Shown here one piece after another: positions 9,872 to 28,270 of a stretch of DNA of 64,000 bases (within the stretch, counting starts at the first letter, position 1; the number at the start of each line of letters is the position of its first letter). Source of the stretch: Oikopleura dioica (taxonomy: Eukaryota > Chordata > Appendicularia > Copelata > Oikopleuridae); NCBI GenBank assembly GCA_907165135.1, contig OU015566.1:6370157-6434156 (forward strand), written 5' to 3'. Position numbers and translations under genes: made by a program. The notes under the pieces were generated by a model that was not told the origin of the DNA, ran no database searches, and saw only the letters and a program-made list of their open reading frames with translations.

Positions 9872-11313
9872 CTATTTTTCAAAGCGATTTTGAATAGAAA
9901 AGAAGCTTTGAACCCAAGCTTTGAAATCATGAATGACATCGTTAAATGTTCCATTTTCCCCAAGAACGTCCATTACTCCTTCAAGAAATGCCTCGTAAGC
10001 CTTAAAAATCAGGAGTTGAAACCTCTTTCAAGGGGAACCTGATGGAAGGGCTTGTCTGAAGCGCTGAGCCTGTCGATAATGAGCATGATCTTGTCGATAA
10101 TTTCCATTTTGCCGAAGTCCTTCAAGAATTTCGAAACGCTCTTTTTCACGAGTTTCATGAATTGAGCCGGTTTCAGATCTCCGTTTGGGTCAAAAGTAAG
10201 TTCTAGCGCTCGGAGGAGATCAAGGAGGAGAATATCTAAAACCGGGCTTTTCAATATATTTTCGAGAAAAATCTTACCTTTCGGCGATTCGACAGAAAAG
10301 CCATCATCATACGTCATTTTTTCAATGAGTTCGACAACTTCATCAAAGAGCACAACCGAAGCTTCCTCAATCGCTTCGTCCAATATTTTGAAGATTCGCT
10401 TTTTCGCTTCGTTGAGAACTTCCTTGATGGGCCGGGAAGAGTCGGGTCCAAGTTGGTCTTCGAGAAGATCAATGACGACGTCGATGACGTCTTCTTTGAA
10501 GTTGGCTATCTAAATGGGAAATTAGCGAACTGTATTCTTGAAAAGTGTTATTACAGTCACATCTTTGTCGAAGTCAAGATTGCTGGTCAAAATGACCATC
10601 ACATCTTCCAGGTCATCTTTGAGTCTGATCAAGAGTTCCGCCATCTCTTTACCAAGTTTTTCTTTGAGTGACTCGAAATCTTCCAAATCGTTGTTGAGCA
10701 AATCGGCGACTTTTTCAAAGAGCTTTGCGCCGATTCGAATCTGAAATTGGCAGTTGGAAAAATGCCCTTTTGATCACGAGTCTAAATTTGACAAAGTTTT
10801 GACGTTACACTGAATTGGGGTCGGACAAAGTCTGGCATGAACTTCCGCTGGAAGAGGGAGAAGATCTTTTTTATCCAGTTTTTCGGGCGGAGATTGCTTT
10901 TTGAAGAGTTATTTCACCGTAAAAACTTATAAGAAAAGGAGTAATGAAAACCATAACTCCAGTCAAACTTTCCGCTTTCGGCCATCAAATTGCCGAACCA
11001 GTCCTTGATATTAAACACTCGCACTTGAGGCGCGGGCATAATGACCGGCCCTTGAGCCATTTCTTCTTCGTAATCATAGGGCACCGCCTCGGGCCCTTGT
11101 TCACTCTCCTTCGCAATTTCGGCGACTAAAAAGGCCCAAATCAAAATCCTCGAGCTGTTTTGCTAGCCTAGCCAGACCTTGGTTGTAAGTAGGGCAGCAT
11201 TTTGTACGGCCCATCGCGCAGCTGTTTTTGAAACACTTTGGCACCCATTTTCCGTCAATATAAACCGCTGTTTTGCGATGAATTTTTGTATAATTACAGT
11301 CAGTTTCGACCAT
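9872..11313 (-). CDS. Unknown protein: Cys-containing N-terminus, then long amphipathic helices
   Basis: Seven phase-consistent exons on the minus strand: 11313-11178, 11125-10969, 10896-10809, 10740-10555, 10509-10278, 10235-10039, 10000-9872, all with GT-AG borders (introns 38-72 bp); about 375 residues. The first exon has several Cys (ETDCNYTK, CFKNSCAMGRTKCCPTY). The rest is acidic and helical (LLNNDLEDFESLKEKLGKEM, VIDVVIDLLEDQLGPDSS). No known domain was recognised. The start is unresolved: ATG at 11313 gives no signal peptide, while ATG at 11378 starts MRLILPFLALASGIA, a good signal peptide, but in another frame with no intron of plausible size between. The 42-bp intron at 10236-10277 is a multiple of three and open, so it could be retained. 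Confidence 0.65.
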
Positions 11314-11378
11314 CTCTCAGTTCAAATTCATCACGCGATTCCTGACGCGAGCGCTAGAAATGGCAAAATCAACCGCAT

Positions 11379-12242
11379 TCTCAGCCAGCTACAGGTAGTA
11401 AAACGAAACTCTCACACAGGCAGCTTATGAGTTGGGCTCGTTTATATTCGCCGGGAGTGTCCAGTTTGGGAAGGGCGAGGCCAGAAAAGAAAACGTCAGA
11501 AAACAAATGCAACAGTAACTATGGTAAGACAGAAGATCAAAGAAAGAATGACTGGCCGATGAGTTCATTTTCTAGCAAAAACGATGAGTTCACCGGTTAG
11601 TTAGTCTTTTCTCGTATTTACGCAAAAATACAACTTTGTCGACCCAAAACATAGCGGATAATGCGGATCAGCATAAACTTGCTATTCTTAACCTCTCACT
11701 TTTGACGTAAACAATACACAATCAGAAACAAACTTAATTGATGAAATAAAGAAACGAAAATAAACCCGCTTCGATTTGATAATAGACTAAGAAAATTAGA
11801 CGCACGTGTTTTTAGCAGAAAGAACTAGGAAGAGAGTTTATTAGAATTATATACAGCCGGAAATGGGTTTTTTAGCTCACTGGTGGCCGAATAGCGGAAC
11901 TTGTTGGAATCGGTTGAAATCATCGATGCTCGAGGTGCTTCCGTTTGATGCTGGGAATTCTGTTTTTACGATTGTGCCTCATTTTGGATCAGATTTTTTT
12001 GACAAAAATATCCATAAAATCAAAGTCAATAAAACTCTTGAAATTAAGGGGATGGTGTCTGGAACCGACAAAAAAATTCGACAAATTTTGCGTGGGCGGC
12101 TACTCGGCTGCTGATTGGCCGATTTGCCAAAGCCAGGCTTCTGATTGGTTGAAAATTTCCACGCAAAATTTGTCGAAATTTTTTGTTGGTTCCAGACACC
12201 CCCAAAATAAAGCTCACGATCGTTTTTTGGCCAACCAAAATT
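11379..12242. other. Intergenic, contains MITE-B copy 1
   Basis: Between the unknown helical gene and the 3' end of the FoxE-like gene. Apart from the 160-bp foldback at 12049-12207 nothing was recognised; the stretch 11600-11850 is A/T-rich. Confidence 0.4.
12049..12207. mobile_element. MITE-B copy 1
   Basis: Foldback of about 160 bp with inverted ends GGTGTCTGGAACCGACAAAA and TTTTGTTGGTTCCAGACACC. Inside are AAATTTTGCGTGG and two CTGATTGG boxes. The same structure recurs at 17708 and 29614. Confidence 0.85.
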
Positions 12243-19086
<6,844 letters not shown>

Positions 19087-20412
19087 GTTGCTTTAAAACC
19101 AACAAAAATAAAACTAAAATAACAGGAACTCGCTCTAATCCAGCCCTCGTCCAAACAACTTCCCCTCCGGCTGTGTGTGTGCCCGAAACAGCGCCGCGGG
19201 CGAAAGAGCGCCAGCGCGTGCCCACTTCCCCGGGGGGCTTTTTTGTGAATCCGAGGTGGTGCTTGAGTTGAGTCGAGTGCGGATTTGCCAAATTGAAAAA
19301 AACACCATATGGGAATTAAAATCTCGCCCAAATTAAGGATAACTCAACAGATTACCCTCTTCAGCGTGAAAAATGTCTATTCAAAGTCGTTTTTCCAAAT
19401 CAAAAATTCTGAAAAATCTGATTTTCAATCTCTAAAGCAGAAAAATAAAGGCGTAAACAGGCACGCCCTTTTTTGCGAAAAGTTCGACCTTATCTCCCGA
19501 TTTTCTTCGTATAAGATTTTTGTCTCGCTTCTGGAGGCCAGGCGCTAGAATCTTATGTAAGACGAGGTCCAAGGAAAGATTACATGCACTTTTGAGAAAT
19601 GAAATTTCTCACAAAAATGAAGGATTTTTTCAAAGACTTTTTTCGAAAATTCGGATTTTCAAATACAATATTTCTGGATTAAATTTTCAGTGGTAGATCC
19701 TTAATCTTCTTTTAATGATTTAAAAAAGTGACACCCTTATTTCACTTCGCAAATAGTCTATCAGCAAGATTAGCTATAAATTGCTTACAATTTTAAGAGA
19801 AATAGGTAACTATGTCCTTCAGAGAAAAATTAACTAAGGGTGTCACCAGGGCTGGCAAATTAGGGTCCTAACAGCCGCACTACCGAAAAATTGTTAGGGT
19901 TCTAACTCAAAATTAGTGCGAATTAGTCCGTGTCACTATGTTAATTCCAGAGCAGATGAATTTGTGTCGAAAGAACGGTTTTTAAGGTACATTCACTTGG
20001 CAACGTGTGTTTATGGGAAAAGAGCTTTTACGAACGGGCTGTGGTCGATAACGGCTTACTTGTGGCATTTATTTACAGTCGAAGCAGATAAATTTATTTT
20101 TGCCTATACAAAGGGTCACCCCTTCGCAAAATTTTGCGGACTTATCGGAGACGTCCAATTAACTCTTTTTTTCGCGTGTTTTTACATTTTTTTCGGAGAT
20201 GCACTTTTTCAGTAGAGTCTTTTGAACTCATTTACTTTTAATGAAATATTAATAGAAGTGCGCGTTTCTTTTCATTTCTGGGAGTTATTACTGTAAATAT
20301 ACCAGTATATAAAGAAAACTGGCTCCTCTGACGTCTGGATTTTAAAGATTGCTGTTTCTTACAGTCACCTACAGACAGAAAAAGGGCTCTTTTTTGGAAG
20401 AGAACAGGAAAA
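19087..20412. other. Intergenic, no gene seen
   Basis: Upstream region of the FoxE-like gene. Contains an imperfect foldback whose ends are GTGACACCCTTA (19729) and TAAGGGTGTCAC (about 19848). The G/C-rich stretch 19140-19260 looks like a promoter-proximal region of FoxE. Confidence 0.4.
20303..20313 (+). promoter_or_regulatory. TATA-box candidate for the 83-aa peptide gene
   Basis: AGTATATAAAG lies about 100 bp before the ATG at 20413. This spacing would allow a start site near 20335 and a short leader. Confidence 0.45.
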
Positions 20413-20733
20413 ATGAAGGTTTTGTTATTGCTATTTTTGGAAATGGCTGTAATGATTGATGCTCAAGAAAGTGAGAGAAACGGTGCTTATGGTGCTAGCC
20501 ATGAATTTTTGTGTGACATATTATGGCAGAATATTCACGAGAGCGGAGAAGAAAAACCGATAGACCATGCCTATCACTTGGAGCTCTGGTAAGTTGACAG
20601 GGAAGGAGCTTGCTTGAATTTTTTGAACACTTTGAAGTGAGATTAAAAAATATTCAGCAAAGTTTTGGACAACATCCTGCACTACCAAATAATGCACAAG
20701 GACTACGACCAGCCATTTTACTACTTTGAATAA
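20413..20733 (+). CDS. Small secreted peptide, 83 residues, function unknown
   Basis: Two exons, 20413-20588 and 20658-20733, joined by a 69-bp GT-AG intron (GTAAGT donor, ATTCAG acceptor) with matching phase. A signal peptide MKVLLLLFLEMAVMIDA is followed by an acidic, His/Tyr-containing mature part with only two Cys (FLCDILW and ELC at the exon junction), compatible with one disulfide. The protein ends DYDQPFYYFE, and the stop overlaps AATAAAG. No family was recognised. Signal peptide, TATA-like motif and perfect splice phase make it a credible gene; it could be a hormone-like or effector peptide but nothing shows this directly. Confidence 0.7.
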
Positions 20734-21641
20734 AGAAAATCAAGACGGTATTACTGTATTTCTAGTTGAGAAAGAATGATTCGAATTTATTGTGTAAAGC
20801 GAGGTATCACTGGATTAACGAGTGGAAACGGTGGGCAAGCGCCCCTTTTGTGATTTCGAAAAGCGAATGATCATTAATCCGCCTTTAGATCATGCTCAGT
20901 GTTGGCTTGTTCGGGTGGCGTTATTACGAAGAAGCCGCGCTTTTGGGCACAATGCCCTGTGAATCGAGATCTAAGTCGCGCTCAACAGATTGTTGCTTCA
21001 AGCAATTTCGCCTTTCATTCTTCCCACTCGTCAATTTAATTTCGAATCGCCATCTTTTCAATTGATAGAATCGAAAAAATCAAAAGTGGACATTGAAATA
21101 TTTTCTGTATTTAGCCTTTTAACGCATGTCACGCATAATGCCCATTTTTTGACCGTCATACGCAGCTAGGTTAATTTTCGATATATTTTTTAGGCGCAAT
21201 AATGCAATAATAGGTCCGTTTTATCGACTAAAACGATTTATTGATGTTCATTTTTGGATAACCAATAAGATTGCTGTATTTTGCCGACCAGCCAATCAAA
21301 ACCCTGATCCATAAAATCACTTACATAAATTGGTTTAACCCCTTTTTATCAAGTTTGAAATATCAACAAGTAGATCCTTAATTCGCTCCGTTTCATTGAC
21401 GCTAGTTTTAGAAAAGTGAGAAGGTAGATTTTGTTCTTACTGCGCGTTTTCTAAACCTCTTACACGAGCCTTGTTTAGAACGACAAGTTAAGGCGCTTTT
21501 TCGCAGCATTAGCAAGAAAGAAATTTCGCGCGCATAGTCTAACACGTTTTACAACTGAACATTATCGTAATTCTGGCGAAATCTATTGACAGCGAGAATT
21601 GTTTTTCGCCCGGCGCCTGTCAGCGAAAAATCTTGTTTTAA

Positions 21642-22333
21642 GGGATCCCCCCCCGATTTTTCAAGTCTTTATGACGGGTGTCTATGCGGCATTTTTAGAA
21701 TCCCCGTGTTCTGAGGATCCTTTTGATATATTATATGTCCCCCTTACGAGCATCTTTACCCAAAATTTTGACCCTCGAAAATCGTAAAAATGCATGTAAT
21801 TTGTACTTAGCGTGAAAATCGCAATTTTTTTCGACTTTTCGATGTCATCGAAAATAGACGTGTAAGGGGTCTTTCGAACGCTTACAGCGCACTGAGTAAG
21901 AATCTGATAACCGCATTCGGATTTTCGGCCATATATCGGCGCTAGAGAGCAATTTAGAGCCAGAAAAGGGCCAAAATGGCATCAAAAAGTTTTTCTTAAG
22001 AAAAAATTTTTCTTACTTGACCAATCGATCTCTCTGTACTAGAGATTGTAGATGAGGGATCAAGAAAGATAATAAAAATTGATTTAGGGCTCTATATAAG
22101 AGCAAAAAAAACTAGTTCGACTTTGAAAAAGGCCCAAAACGGGGGTTTTCGCGAGTATCTATGTATTCAGCCCGCTTTTTCGAGGTGTTTCCCCTTATGA
22201 AAATTTTTTTCTGTACTAGAGTTTGTTCATTGAGAAACGGGCTTCAAAATGAGCCATTAACCATTAAAAAAGCTAAGCCCAGAAAAAAGTAGTTCGACGT
22301 CAAAGTTGGCGAAATCGGGGGGGGGGGGATCCC
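21642..22333. mobile_element. TTAA-flanked 692-bp foldback with poly-C/poly-G ends
   Basis: Ends GGGATCCCCCCCCCGATTTT and AAATCGGGGGGGGGGGGATC, flanked by TTAA at 21638 and 22334. The interior has no coding capacity. Confidence 0.8.
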
Positions 22334-22552
22334 TTAAAATTCGTAAAACACGAAGAAAAATATGAAAAAACACAGCGAGATCTGATTAGAAAAAGTTTCT
22401 AATTGAAAAGTTTCTACTCAAAGTTTCAACTAAAAGTGATTTTGATCACGCTAAGTATGGTGATTACAGGCTATCAAAACATTCACATGTCCTTAAATGA
22501 CATTCAGAAGAACAGTTTAGCATGACAGCGCAAATCTTATGTCATTCATTAA

Positions 22553-22602
22553 GGGTGTCAACAACGATCGAAAAAACTGGCTGAAAATCGCTGTTGACAC
22601 CC
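22553..22602. mobile_element. 50-bp TTAA-flanked mini-foldback
   Basis: GGGTGTCAACA and TGTTGACACCC form the two ends with TTAA on each side. A further GACACCCTTAA lies at 22667, so related ends recur in tandem. Confidence 0.7.
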
Positions 22603-23120
22603 TTAATCTATTATTACTTTGACATAAGGAAAACGAGCACCTTTTTCTTCCTCAGAATTTACATATTGACACCCTTAATTATTGCTTGATTTTATTGACT
22701 GTCGAAACATTCTCACATGTCTCTAAATGACATTTACAGAGATTGGTTAAAAATAACATTCCGACATGGTTACATGTGACATGTCCAAAAGTAGAAATTA
22801 TTATTCATGAACGCAATTTCTAAAATCCATGTTCGGATGGTGCTATCACGTGCCTGGTTCCTCGTACTTGGCCAGGTGCTGTTATTTTACGGGGAGAGAG
22901 AACTTATCTCCCTCCGAACGCTTAATTCACCTCCGCTTGTCACCGAGGCGAGTAGCACCACTCCAACCGCATTGTACAGAAGCCACTCACTTAAACTCCA
23001 AGCTGAGCTACTCAGCTGAAGCCAGATAAGTTCTACCGTTTGTGCTTCTAACAAAACGCGAAGACGCGAATAAAGGGTCAAGCTAGAATTTCAAAGAACC
23101 TCAATTTCAAGTGCGATGGT

Positions 23121-23376
23121 CTTGGCTCGGCAACCTGTATTGAAAACCTGAGTAAGGTTCTAAAATTTTCTTCGTGAAAAGCCACATAGCGGCTTTTTTT
23201 AAAGAAAGCCGCGAAGCGGCTTCAAAAAATTTCAAAAAATTTTTTTAAAAATTTTAAAAAACATTATGTTTTTTTTTCCGTCTGACAAAGCCGCTTTGCG
23301 GTTTTTATTGAAAGATTTTTCAGACCCTGAGTCAGGGTCCCTGAGACAGGTTATCTTCACAGGTTGCCGAGCCCAG
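23121..23376. mobile_element. MITE-A copy
   Basis: Ends TTGGCTCGGCAACCTG and CAGGTTGCCGAGCCCAG, with AACCTGAGTAAGG, GCCGC hairpins and a second GACCCTGAGTCAGG on the right arm. Confidence 0.9.
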
Positions 23377-24272
23377 GATAAGTCCGACTTTATTCAAGCT
23401 TCTCCCAGTTGGAAATTATGCAATGAAGAGTCGCGCCAACAAGAGTTAGACAAATGTCTAGGAGTAATAAAACAATATCTTCTTACAAGAAAATAAAGCA
23501 GGATTTTCTCCGAAGCGATATCGTAATATCTCCTTTCAAAAACGTGGCGCTGAGGATAATAAAACTTATCTTATCACCGCTTGAACATGTCATACACGCC
23601 ATTAGACCTAAAAAGCCCTGTTCCCGTGTTGTTTCGCTTTCTTCAAATTCAGAAAGAAAAACAGCTGGGAGAATCGTGGCGAATAGACGTGGGTATTGGG
23701 CAATTTGAGTGTCCACGTCTTACGATTCTTTTCGCAATTTGAGCGTAAAACCAGCGCTACCGCGGAGAAATAACAAAACCGTACTGTTCAGATGAACTGT
23801 CTTCTGATCTCTTCTTTCAAGCTTATTTTTCAATTATAACGACAAGATCGAAATATTTCATTGAAACGTAAAGTCTTTACCATTTGAGAATATACGGAGA
23901 TCAAAGCGTAAGAATTATTGTTGCTGATTATGAGCTAAAAAGAAGAAGCAACTCGCCGAGTTTCTGATCTGAGCTCATAGAAACGAGTTGCTTGAGCTTT
24001 TGAATTTCACGAGCTGCGCATTAGAGTGTCTTGCCTAGTCGAACTCAGCTCGCTTCCTCGGAGTACACTTCAGATAAGTTACTTGAAGTGAGCTTTTCTT
24101 GTTCTTCAAGATCGTTGATAATTATTTTTTGATTCATTTTCCCTTTTTATGTAAGATTGAAGTTTATTTATGCTAGAGAGCAGTTGTTTTATGACCTCTT
24201 TCCCTTTTTATTGTTGTAAAACCCGAACTCAGAGTTTTTTCGCACAGTTTTGAGTATAAAACCAGTAATAAA

Positions 24273-24936
24273 ATGTCAGAGAGCAACGAAAATCTCGAAA
24301 CTGGTTCAAATTTTGCATACTCTGAAAGTTTGATCAGCGCATTTACTAGAGAAGAAGATCTTCCGAAAACTCAAAATAATGGTTTGACAAGTAAATGATC
24401 ACCGAATCACTTAATGACTGGTTCAGGAATACGTATGGAAGAAATAAAAATTATGATTGACAGCACGATGTCTTTCTACAATTCTGAGCTCACCGCCCTT
24501 AGGCAGAAACAGCACGAACTGGACCAAAGCCTTAAAAGAATTCAAGAGATTGAAAATCATCTTGAAAATAAAAACCTGACGTTAGAAAGCCTAGATAGAA
24601 AAATTGACGATGCAAGACTTGACTTTCAACAATATCAATTAACTCCAAAGAATCGAATTTTACTGAATATCCTCGTGTTCTTTGTGATTCTTGTTTTCTT
24701 GTTTTGCACCTTTTTGACCACTTTTTGACCATTTTAACGAGCCAGTTCGTTTCTTTCATTGCTTAAATTCAATTGAACTTGCTCGTAGTGCGACCAAAGT
24801 TGTTCTTTATTGGGCGTTCATGGTGTTTCTCTTTTGGTACTTGTTCCTTGGATATTTAGTGAGGCTTGAAACAAGAGGCCGAACAATATTTCTGTCACTT
24901 CTTTGGGTTGCAATTTATTTACTGACAAGATTATAA
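24273..24936 (+). CDS. Coiled-coil protein with C-terminal membrane anchor
   Basis: Exon 1 24273-24390 and exon 2 from 24427 are joined by a 36-bp GT-AG intron. Reading exon 2 to the stop at 24726-24728 gives 139 residues: an acidic N-terminus, a charged coiled coil (LRQKQHELDQSLKRIQEIEN) and a final hydrophobic anchor (ILLNILVFFVILVFLF), a tail-anchored topology. A second splice choice is visible: donor GTGTTC at 24675 and acceptor ending 24741 keep phase into 24742-24936. This replaces the anchor with a longer C-terminus bearing two hydrophobic segments (VVLYWAFMVFLFWYLFLGYL, IFLSLLWVAIYLL). No family was recognised. Tail-anchored coiled coils often act in vesicle tethering, which is inference only. 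Confidence 0.7.
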
Positions 24937-25328
24937 AAGAAGAGTTGTCAATTTTGCTTTTACTTTTTCGAAACTTAAATGTTCTGGAAATGTTTTTAAT
25001 TTAATCTACCACGTTAAAAATCTGACATCGCCTCTAACGCATCTAATATATGGTTTGTTTTATAAATCATGGAAATCAAATGCAATCATGTTTTCTCGAA
25101 GCCCTTGTCCGCCTCTGCCGCAGAATTAAATTAGCTAAACCGCCGTGGAACATTCTAACTTCCAAATATTTACGATCTGTATAAAGTGTACTTTGAATCG
25201 AGCGTACCCTCGCAGCACGTTTTATTATTTGACTGAATCGCATGTTTCGTTTGAAAATGCCAACAATCGATTAAATTAAATTGAGCTTTTGAAATTCAAC
25301 AAGATTCTTCAAAATAGAGTACACAGAA

Positions 25329-25572
25329 TAGGCTCGGCAACCTATGAAGAAAACCTGTGTCAGGGTCTGAAAAGCTAAAACGAAAAGCCGCGTAGCGGCT
25401 TTTTTTTAAAAGAAAGCCGCGAAGCGGCTTCGCCAAGAATATAATATCGATCGAGATGGTTACACTTGCGAAGGCACTTCGCGGCTTAGTTTATAAAAAA
25501 GCCGCTACGAGGCTTTTCGTTTCCGCTCTTCAGATCCGGACTCAGGTTTTCTACACAGGTTTTCGAGCCCAG
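25329..25572. mobile_element. MITE-A copy
   Basis: Ends GGCTCGGCAACCTATG and CACAGGTTTTCGAGCCCAG; GCCGC hairpins flank a short spacer. Confidence 0.9.
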
Positions 25573-26083
25573 CAGTAAATTTCCGAAAATTTGATATAAC
25601 GCTGTTTTTTAATTCCGGAAATGTGGTTTCTTTAGCGTTGTCTCCGCTCCTAAAATCCACCGCCAGTTGCATCTACTCTACTCTTTCCAACTGCTGCTGT
25701 ATATATAATATTTTTTGACATAAAACTGGTGCATTAACTTAACCTGCCGCCAATTAGACCTTGTTTAGAATAACATCTCTTTTAACATGTTAGATCTCAT
25801 TAGAAACAGAGGAAGTGTTTACGAGCACATAGAAAAATGGCGCTGCGTGGCGTTCTAAGAAATCCTCCAGCCGCCGTAGCTCATTTACATTGAAATGGGA
25901 CACTCGCGAAATATGCGGAGCAATATTGTTTCTGAATATTTTAAAACGAGCTTTACTTAGAATTGAACAAAATCAACATTTTTTCTTTAGAAACTTTTTA
26001 ACCCCTTTTGACTTTTGGGAGCGAATTGCTCCAAATCCCGCGTCATCGAAATGATCTCGCCATTACTGTAGCTAACCTGCCAG

Positions 26084-26327
26084 CTGGGCCTGGCAACCTG
26101 TATAGAAAACCTGAGTCAGGGTCTGAAAAAGCTGAAATGAAAAGCCGCTGCGCGGTTTTTTTATGAACGAGGCCGCAAAGCGGCTGCACTAGAATTTTTA
26201 TTGATTATAATGGTAATATCTGCGAAGCCGCTATGCGGCTTCGTTTTAAAAAAAGCCGCTCCGCGGCTTTTCATTTCAGCCTTTTCAGACCCTGACTCAG
26301 GTTTTCTACACAGATTGCCGACCCAGT
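26084..26327. mobile_element. MITE-A copy
   Basis: Ends CTGGGCCTGGCAACCTG and CAGATTGCCGACCCAG; the arms carry AACCTGAGTCAGGGTCTGAA and its complement. Confidence 0.9.
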
Positions 26328-26770
26328 AACCTGCGAAGTACACGCAATTTACACCACGCAAGGTTCATCAAAGCCTTCACCACTTGCCTGGTACAAATCC
26401 GACCCGGCGGTTTTAGACAACCACCTGCTCAAGAAACCTCCATTCTAACAAGTCATATATTCGACAGGTCATTAACAATTCCAGAGGCACGTTTTTCGCA
26501 CAACACTTTTTCGCCGGATTAGAACTTGTTGAGTGCCAAAGTGATAACAACAGATAAGAGCAGAGCTTCAGCAGAGCTAGAGCTGGGATAATCCTAGACA
26601 CTGATCAACGGGGGCTCCGTTTTTTTACATGAGAATCAGCGGACCTTAATCAGCAGTTTTCGCTTGAAGCCGATAAGCAGAGGTTCCATTCTGTTTTTTT
26701 CCGTTGGCTTGTTTTTGAAACTTTGATAACCGAGCTTTTCTTTTGCGGAGGTAAATACAGGCTATCCAAG

Positions 26771-26864
26771 CTGTGGGCTTGGTTACCTGTGAAGAAAACC
26801 TGAGTCAGGGTCCTCAAAGATATCCTTGAAAAAAACAGGGACCCTGAGTCAGGTTTTCTCCTGA
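26771..26864. mobile_element. MITE-A copy, right end missing
   Basis: Begins GTGGGCTTGGTTACCTG and AACCTGAGTCAGGGTCC; the right arm GGACCCTGAGTCAGGTTTTC stops without the terminal GCC motif. Hairpins are absent. Confidence 0.75.
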
Positions 26865-28270
26865 TTAAAAACGAGGAACTACGAATGTTCTCCTTGAAAC
26901 CACTGTAGACGGCTTGTTGTGGCAAGCTTGTAAAGTTCAAACAAGCCCTCTTTCCCCGTTATCTTTGTTGTTCCGTGAGCACGAAAAAAGGGTCCACCGA
27001 TAAGTTACACAAAACGTGTTAGCCCCTTGAGTAACCATCTAATACTCAAGAATTTTGAGCAGCGTAAACTTCGTGTTTCCGCTGAATCGTGTCAGATGAC
27101 CATCCAAAAAGGAACCATTTTTCGACGAGCCATCCGGCTGATCAGTCTTATCCTCGCGGAAGTCCACGTAGACTAATGAGAATACCGGCCGCGATAAGAA
27201 ATTCTTCCACGACCTTGGGCACAAAAATCTCAAACGGCCTTCCTCCGCAGATAGCGGCAAATCTCGGTAACTCGAAAAATCTCAGTACTCCGCAATGTAA
27301 AAAAAAAATTTTATGACTCATACAATCTTTAGGGTTAGGGTTAGAAATATTTTTATGATATTTTTGAATTTTATTTTTGAAAAACGAGGCTTCTTTATTG
27401 AATTGGTCATTTTTCTTTTGATGATTATTTTTTCTGAGAATCGCAAATTGCCAATTGCTTGGATCCTTCTAAGAGGTCATCGCTGTTGACAGCGGCGCAT
27501 TTGTGAAACAGTACATAATAACCTCTTACTTATTCCTGTTTACATCCTAAACGCGCGCTTAATTGTTGAAAAAGAAACTTGGAGCAAATTTTAAATTTCT
27601 TTAGTTTGCAAAAAAAATAGCAAGCTCTGTGTTTTGATTTGATTGCAGCGCGACCGTTTTCGACCGTGAAGCGGATACATTTCGTGAATTTTGATTTCGG
27701 GCGGCGCTGATTTGACTTCCCTGGAAAGCATGGCCCCAAGTACTCACTCATGAATATTCAGGATGTCACGTGACGAGCACTTTCGACAAGTTCCAGCAGA
27801 AGTGAACTTATCTATTCGCTCGTCACGGAGATCCGCTTTTCAGATTTTACCCAGGAAGCATAAACTTGAATTTAAACCGCTTCCAACTAGACAAATATAA
27901 AGTTAAAACGCTGATTATTTGATTTGACTTCTCTGTTATGAAATTTTAAAAAATACAATATCCAAATTCATCAATATTCAGAAAGTCATGTTTCGAGGCA
28001 ATTTTAAACCTTTTTCTTTCTAAGATTTTGACCCAAATATTGGCCAAACTATAGACCAATCAGATTTCAGCATCTTGTAGGAAAGCCAATCAGATTCAAG
28101 AAAATAAATTTCCACCCATTTTCGTCTATTTATTTGCGCAATTTCAAGACTTGATTTGAGCTATTTTTGATTGAGATTATGTCATGATTAGCGGAGAGAA
28201 TCCCTTAATTAAATTGATCTTTTTTGAGCTTCGAGACTTGAACAAGCAAACATTTAATAGTTGCTCTAAT

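Larger units (their letters stand above)
20734..24272. other. Repeat-rich intergenic region
   Basis: No convincing coding exon. It contains two TTAA-flanked foldbacks (21642-22333, 22553-22602) and a MITE-A copy (23121-23376), described separately. Confidence 0.5.
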
